This document shows, piece by piece, positions 7,201 through 8,414 of a stretch of 8,414 bases of DNA; the first letter of the stretch is position 1, and every line of letters begins with the position of its first letter. The stretch spans positions 1 to 8,414 of the forward strand of contig CAKTZP010000092.1 in NCBI GenBank assembly GCA_934636045.1. The letters run 5' to 3'. The DNA comes from an uncultured Oscillospiraceae bacterium. Its GTDB lineage: Bacteria > Bacillota > Clostridia > Oscillospirales > Oscillospiraceae. The notes under the pieces are model-generated. The model saw only the letters and a list, made by a program, of their open reading frames with translations, was not told where the DNA came from and searched no databases. The position numbers and the translations under genes were made by a program.

Positions 7201-7890
7201 TCAGGCGCGAGCGCAGCCGGCGTAGAGCGGCGTGGTGGGCTCGTAGCCCTGGGGGAGGTAACGGACGGAGGAGATGCGGGAGCCGGAGACGCCGTATTTG
7301 GGGTTATAACCGAACAGATCGATGTATTCGGACAGGTCGTCGCGCTCGGCCTCCATGGCGCGCAGAACCTCGACGGTGGCGCGCACATCGTCGATGGCGC
7401 GGTGGGAGTTTTGCACGCGGTCCTGCAGCGCATAGGCCTCGATGGCGTTGCAGAGGCGATGCGGATAGGCGCGGCGGTCGCGGTAGACCGTCAGCAGGTC
7501 AAGCTTCGGCTTGTCGCACAGCAGCCGCGCGTCGCCGTGGCGCCGGAGCAGGTGGTACAGAAACAGCAGGTCAAACTGCGCGTTATAGGCCGCAATCATC
7601 GTTCCCGGCGTCAAAAGCTGCGCCAGCAGGGAGCAGATGGCCTGCTTGGAGATGCCCTCCTCGAGCAGCATTTCGTCCGTGATGCCGGTCAGCTCGGTGA
7701 TCTTCGGCGGGAGCTTGCGGTCATTCGTGGTGCGGATGAACTCGTCGACCTCGGCGACCGTCTGCCACGCGCCGTCCTGCCAGACAAGCTTGGCTGCGGC
7801 AAATTCGATGATCTCATCCTTGGAAAAGCTCAGTCCGCTGGTTTCGGTATCCAGCACGAGCAGAGAGGTACCGCGTGTTTCAAGACTCAT
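7201..7890 (-). CDS. DEDDh-type 3'-5' exonuclease (DnaQ/PolC-exonuclease-like)
   Basis: A stand-alone 229-aa exonuclease of the DnaQ-like RNase T superfamily, acting on DNA or RNA 3' ends with two metal ions. Exo I is VLDTETSG with D14 and E16, Exo II is YNAQFDLLFL with D107, and Exo III is HRAIDDVRAT with H163 and D168, so the DEDDh set is complete. The block LPPKITELTGITDEML (60-75) is typical of the PolC/epsilon-like group. About 55 residues follow the last motif, without a recognised domain. The frame stays open upstream to 8265, but the ATG at 7890 has AAAGGAG (7898-7904) 7 nt before it and gives the domain boundary; the upstream part would lie across the promoter and repeat. The stop is only 7 nt from the inverted-repeat segment to its left. 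Its cellular role (repair, proofreading, RNA trimming) cannot be told. Confidence 0.92.
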   Translation of the reverse strand: MSLETRGTSLLVLDTETSGLSFSKDEIIEFAAAKLVWQDGAWQTVAEVDEFIRTTNDRKLPPKITELTGITDEMLLEEGISKQAICSLLAQLLTPGTMIAAYNAQFDLLFLYHLLRRHGDARLLCDKPKLDLLTVYRDRRAYPHRLCNAIEAYALQDRVQNSHRAIDDVRATVEVLRAMEAERDDLSEYIDLFGYNPKYGVSGSRISSVRYLPQGYEPTTPLYAGCARA

Positions 7891-7934
7891 GGGAATGCTC
7901 CTTTGTTGATGCTCCAAATATGGGACGGGGGGAC

Positions 7935-7972
7935 GGATTGCCGCGACCTGCTGCGCAAGTCTCGCAATGACA
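7935..7972. repeat. Solo half of the TGTCATTGC-type repeat in the exonuclease leader
   Basis: GGATTGCCGCG (7935-7945) through GCAATGACA (7964-7972) resembles the right half of the palindromic repeat at 7134-7171 (GAGATTGCCACGG...GCAATGACA). It lies between the exonuclease promoter and start codon, so it would be transcribed as part of that gene's roughly 95-nt 5' leader. Confidence 0.6.
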
Positions 7973-7990
7973 CCAGGGAACGTTTTTTCT

Positions 7991-8019
7991 ATTGTAGCAC
8001 AAAAATCGACGCTTGACAA
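7991..8019 (-). promoter_or_regulatory. Promoter of the exonuclease gene
   Basis: On the minus strand TTGTCA (-35, 8014-8019) and TACAAT (-10, 7991-7996) are separated by exactly 17 nt, with a TG one base before the -10 (extended -10). Predicted transcription starts near 7985, about 95 nt upstream of the ATG at 7890. Confidence 0.75.
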
Positions 8020-8041
8020 ATGCTTTTCGATGGAGTATACT
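8013..8041 (+). promoter_or_regulatory. Promoter of the TPP riboswitch–thiT transcript
   Basis: Consensus TTGACA (8013-8018), 17 nt, then TATACT (8036-8041). Predicted start is near 8048, about 20 nt before the riboswitch P1 stem. The -35 hexamer overlaps that of the leftward exonuclease promoter by 5 bp. Confidence 0.87.
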
Positions 8042-8065
8042 GTGGACAACCGCATAATGAAAACC

Positions 8066-8159
8066 TTCTTCGGGGGGTCGGATGCTTCCGGCTGAGATTG
8101 GGCGAACAGGCGCCCTGACCCGCGAACCTGACACGGCTCATACCGTCGTAGGGAAAGAA
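8066..8159 (+). ncRNA. TPP riboswitch (THI element)
   Basis: Senses thiamine pyrophosphate in the nascent mRNA. P1 is TTCTT (8066-8070) with AAGAA (8155-8159). P2 is GGGTC (8075-8079) with GACCC (8117-8121). P3 is CGGA-TGCT-TCCG (8079-8090), sharing one base with P2 as drawn, followed by the invariant GCTGAGA. The optional extra hairpin is GGGCG (8100-8104) with CGCCC (8111-8115). Then come the conserved CGCGAACCTGA, the ACGG-CTCAT-ACCGT stem and CGTAGGGAAAG. These are the pyrimidine- and diphosphate-sensing arms of the family. It precedes thiT, the expected target. Confidence 0.95.
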
Positions 8160-8161
8160 TG

Positions 8162-8211
8162 ATTCCGCTCTGCTTTCCGGGAAGGGGTTGCATGGCGGAA
8201 TTTCTGTTTTT
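8162..8211 (+). terminator. Riboswitch-controlled intrinsic terminator before thiT
   Basis: ATTCCGC (8162-8168) pairs with GCGGAAT (8195-8201), followed by TTCTG and five Ts (8207-8211). A small inner hairpin (CTTT-CCGG-GAAG, 8173-8184) shortens the loop. The alternative pairing GGAAAG (8152-8157, in the riboswitch 3' strand) with CTTTCC (8173-8178) would exclude this terminator. This suggests control of transcription, with TPP favouring termination. Confidence 0.7.
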
Positions 8212-8225
8212 GGGAGGCATCTTAG

Positions 8226-8414
8226 ATGCAAAACAAGAATCTGCGCGCGCTGTGTGAATGTGCAATGTTTACCGCCGCAGCGCTGGCGCTGAGCTATGCG
8301 AAGGTGGACGTCGCCGCCCTCGGCGGCTCGATCAGTCTGGTCATGATCCCGCTGGTGCTGTGCGCCATCCGCTGGGGCGTGGGCTACGGTCTCGCCGCCG
8401 GTCTGGTGTTCGGC
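8226..8414 (+). CDS. thiT: Thiamine ECF-transporter S-component ThiT, N-terminal part (runs off the window)
   Basis: ThiT is the membrane substrate-binding subunit that captures thiamine and docks onto the shared energy-coupling module (EcfA, EcfA', EcfT). Sixty-three codons are visible, starting MQNKNLRALCECAMFTAA. They cover a first hydrophobic helix, the family signature GGSISLVMIPLVL (33-45; compare GGSISLSMLP in known ThiT), then AIRWGVGYGLAAGLVFG, where the open frame reaches the edge. The start follows GGGAGG (8212-8217) by 8 nt, immediately after the terminator T-run. The TPP riboswitch in its leader independently supports a thiamine role. The ECF module genes are not in the window, as is usual for group II S-components. 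Confidence 0.93.
   Translation, partial: MQNKNLRALCECAMFTAAALALSYAKVDVAALGGSISLVMIPLVLCAIRWGVGYGLAAGLVFG

Noticed and set aside
6846..7225. Two overlapping frames of about 105 aa between mtnA and the exonuclease
   Set aside because: They run through hairpins and inverted repeats and into the end of the exonuclease on the other strand; no ribosome-binding site.
7891..8265. Extending the exonuclease N-terminus by 125 residues to 8265
   Set aside because: The extension would cross the TPP riboswitch, both promoters and a repeat; the ATG at 7890 has a good ribosome-binding site and fits the domain start.

Overview
The window looks like a GC-rich Firmicute, most likely an anaerobic gut clostridium of the Oscillospiraceae type. 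The grounds are HrcA/CIRCE heat-shock control, an lspA–RluA-family gene pair, an ECF-type thiamine S-component (ThiT) behind a TPP riboswitch, strong GGAGG ribosome-binding sites, high GC at third codon positions, and intergenic spacers full of small palindromic repeats of a kind I associate with that group. The taxonomy is inference, since no rRNA gene or marker tree is available here. Most genes are well-known housekeeping families, and I found no clear undescribed multi-gene system. The unusual content lies in the non-coding DNA.

Layout. (1) 1-277, minus strand: the 5' end of hrcA with its own sigma-A promoter and a perfect CIRCE operator. (2) 384-766, plus: a small CsoR/RcnR-family metal-sensing repressor with a His-rich N-terminal tail and an H-C-H-C ligand set. 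(3) 819-4466, plus: a tightly packed run lepA, rnhA, lspA and an RluA/RluD-family pseudouridine synthase, with gene junctions of -4, +3 and -17 nt. (4) 4467-4858: no gene; a weak terminator and a cluster of GC-rich hairpin repeat modules. (5) 4859-6759, plus: a purine nucleoside phosphorylase overlapping (ATGA) an mtnA-like sugar-phosphate isomerase. (6) 6760-7200: no gene; a 14-bp perfect hairpin, then a segment bounded by 14-bp inverted repeats that contains a nested, elaborately folded palindromic repeat. (7) 7201-7890, minus: a DEDDh 3'-5' exonuclease. (8) 7991-8041: back-to-back promoters with overlapping -35 boxes, driving the exonuclease leftward and thiT rightward. (9) 8066-8414, plus: a TPP riboswitch, its terminator, and the first 63 codons of thiT.

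How it fits together. The lepA cluster combines translation (LepA, rRNA pseudouridylation), RNA:DNA hybrid removal (RNase HI) and lipoprotein maturation (LspA), probably as one transcript that may begin at the metal-sensor promoter. The phosphorylase–isomerase pair is translationally coupled. It could feed a purine or 5'-modified nucleoside ribose moiety through phosphorolysis and aldose-to-ketose isomerisation. thiT would be switched off by TPP through premature termination; a candidate anti-terminator pairing is visible in the leader.
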